38,777 nt of DNA from assembly GCA_025934135.1 (NCBI GenBank), contig JAICYR010000010.1, positions 1 through 38,777 of the forward strand, given 5' to 3'. Source of the DNA: Acidobacteriaceae bacterium (GTDB lineage: Bacteria; Acidobacteriota; Terriglobia; Terriglobales; Acidobacteriaceae). The first letter of the stretch is position 1, and the number at the start of each line of letters is the position of its first letter. A program made the position numbers and the translations under genes. Below, piece by piece: positions 37,458 to 38,777 of this stretch. Under the pieces are notes generated by a model. It did no database searches. It was not told where the DNA came from and saw nothing but the letters and a program-made list of their open reading frames with translations.

Positions 37458-38777
37458 TTAAAACTGGTTCCAGAGGAACTGGTTGTAGACCTCGTGGTGG
37501 AACTGGACTTCCGAGGGCTTGACGTAGGTCCCCAGCAGTCGCGGGCAGCGGTCGGCGGAAGCCTGTTTGAGGTCGGCGAAGCGCGCCTTTACGTCCTCGC
37601 CCAGCAGCTTGGTGGTCCAGGCCGAGTTGCGGAAGTGCTCCATCGCGGTGTAGACGTTGTCCGGTAGGTAGCGCTCCGCCTGGCGCAGGTTGGCGACCTT
37701 CGCGGTCTCGCCGTCGAGTCCCGACTTGAACAGCGAGTAGAGAACCAGATAGGGGTTGGCGTCCGGTGCGACGGAACGCACTTCGACTCGCGCCGATTTC
37801 TCATTCCCGATGGGAATGCGGACCATGGAGCCGCGATCCACGGCGGAAGCCTTGATCTGGTTCGGCGCCTCGAAGTGAGGGTCGAGGCGGCGATAGGCGT
37901 TCACGCTGGAGTTGAGCAGCAGGCAAATGTCATTGCCATGGGTCAGAATACGGTCGACAAATTCCCATGCGAAGTTGGAAAGCTTTTCCTCGCCTTTCGC
38001 GTCCCAGAAAATATTCTTGCCGTTCTTGCTGATGGAGACGTTGGTGTGCATGCCGCTGCCGTTTACGCCCACCACGGGCTTGGGCAGAAAGCTGGCGGTC
38101 ATGCCCATTTTGGTGGCCACTTGGCGGCAGATGAGCTTGTAAAGCTGGATCTGGTCGGCGGCGGTTATCACTTCGCCATAGCTGTAGTTGATCTCGAACT
38201 GCGAAGGCGCGACCTCGGGGTGGTCCTTCTCGTTCTGGAAGCCCATGGCGCGCTGGATTTCCGCCGTGGTGTCGATGAAGGTGCGCAGCGGGTCGCCGGG
38301 CAGCGAGTGGTAATAGCCGCCGGTGTTGACGTACTCAAAGCGATGGGTCTCGGAAAAATGGCGTTCGGCGTTGAGCCCGTTAAAGAGGAATCCTTCGATT
38401 TCATTGGCGGCATTCAGCGTGTAGCCGTGCTTCTCATGCAGCCCGTCGGCGTAGGTCTTGAGCACTCCGCGCATGTCGCCGGAGTAGCCGTCGCCGTTCT
38501 TGTCGATGACTTCGCCGAAGACCAGCACCTTGCCCGCTCCGAAGATGTCGGCGGGCGCGTAGTAGAAGGCGCTCCAGTCGATGCCCAGGCGAAGGTCGCT
38601 TTCGCGCTGCGCGGTAAAGCCGCGGATCGACGAGCCGTCGAAGGTGAGGTTGTCGTAGCTGCTGATCAGGAACTTCTTGTCGTAATCCAGCATGTGCAAG
38701 CGGCCTTCAAGGTCGCTGAAGAAGACGGTGACGGCCTTGATGCCCTTCTGGTCGGTCAGATACTTCAGCCGCTCTTC
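37458..38777 (-). CDS. glnA: Glutamine synthetase, N-terminus cut by window edge
   Basis: This partial minus-strand gene has 439 codons in frame to the last base of the window. The visible N-terminal part begins EERLKYLTDQKGIKAV, so only a short piece of the beginning is missing. It makes glutamine from glutamate, ammonia and ATP in the cytoplasm. Conserved stretches are SSYDNLTFDGSSIRGF, the metal-binding AANEIEGFLF, NGSGMHTNVSI, DRGSMVRIPIGNEKSARVEVRS and APDANPYLVLYSLF. The region equivalent to the adenylylation loop reads RYLPDNVYTAMEHF, so regulation by adenylylation cannot be assumed. A strong terminator follows the gene. The start codon and promoter are outside the window. Confidence 0.92.
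   Translation of the reverse strand, partial: EERLKYLTDQKGIKAVTVFFSDLEGRLHMLDYDKKFLISSYDNLTFDGSSIRGFTAQRESDLRLGIDWSAFYYAPADIFGAGKVLVFGEVIDKNGDGYSGDMRGVLKTYADGLHEKHGYTLNAANEIEGFLFNGLNAERHFSETHRFEYVNTGGYYHSLPGDPLRTFIDTTAEIQRAMGFQNEKDHPEVAPSQFEINYSYGEVITAADQIQLYKLICRQVATKMGMTASFLPKPVVGVNGSGMHTNVSISKNGKNIFWDAKGEEKLSNFAWEFVDRILTHGNDICLLLNSSVNAYRRLDPHFEAPNQIKASAVDRGSMVRIPIGNEKSARVEVRSVAPDANPYLVLYSLFKSGLDGETAKVANLRQAERYLPDNVYTAMEHFRNSAWTTKLLGEDVKARFADLKQASADRCPRLLGTYVKPSEVQFHHEVYNQFLWNQF

Overview
The window looks like a chromosomal segment from a soil or plant-litter Acidobacteriota (Terriglobia-like) bacterium. This is inferred from gene content. There is an Oar-like TonB-dependent receptor with an N-terminal carboxypeptidase-regulatory domain, a protein of the acidobacterial VWFA-related type, two Tat-exported FG-GAP/ASPIC-UnbV propeller proteins paired with secreted TPR proteins, and many secreted carbohydrate-active enzymes. 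No rRNA, intact tRNA, CRISPR array, transposase or integrase was found.

Region A (1-8466) opens with about 770 bases lacking a convincing gene, except for a 28-base copy of a tRNA 3' end at 113-140. A four-gene plus-strand run of exported polysaccharide enzymes follows: a CE1-like esterase, a tannase/feruloyl-esterase family protein, a sialate-O-acetylesterase-like SGNH esterase (TTG start) and a GH9 glucanase. Together they suit deacylation and cleavage of acylated plant hemicellulose.

Region B (8720-23257) is a cluster of surface or periplasmic proteins of unknown collective role. It holds a propeller+TPR pair on the plus strand, a propeller and a TPR gene on the minus strand, then VWFA-like, TPR and TPR genes on the plus strand, and finally a 1218-residue TonB-dependent receptor. 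The receptor has a clear sigma70-type promoter and a LacI-like operator. One minus-strand and one plus-strand TPR protein are paralogues that share an unusual motif, which ties the sub-clusters together.

Region C (23378-25353) holds an exported glycosidase-like protein of unrecognised family. It ends at a second, 27/28-identical tRNA 3'-end copy. The two copies are 25.2 kb apart and may mark the ends of an integrated island.

Region D (25459-34802) reads as a non-phosphorylative L-fucose catabolic locus. It contains a FucP-type transporter, an FAH-family hydrolase, two SDR dehydrogenases, a solute-binding-like protein with no signal peptide, and an L-fuconate dehydratase. Convergent to it is a lutABC operon that would oxidise the L-lactate released by this pathway. 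No fuconolactonase was found. A divergent GH28-like Tat-exported protein follows, then a pyridoxamine-phosphate-oxidase-like flavoprotein and a glutamine synthetase truncated by the right edge.

Overall, the window would cover release of acylated plant polysaccharide fragments, uptake, and degradation of a deoxysugar to pyruvate. The propeller/TPR/VWFA/TonB cluster is the least explained part. All functional calls come from reading motifs by eye; no database search was run.
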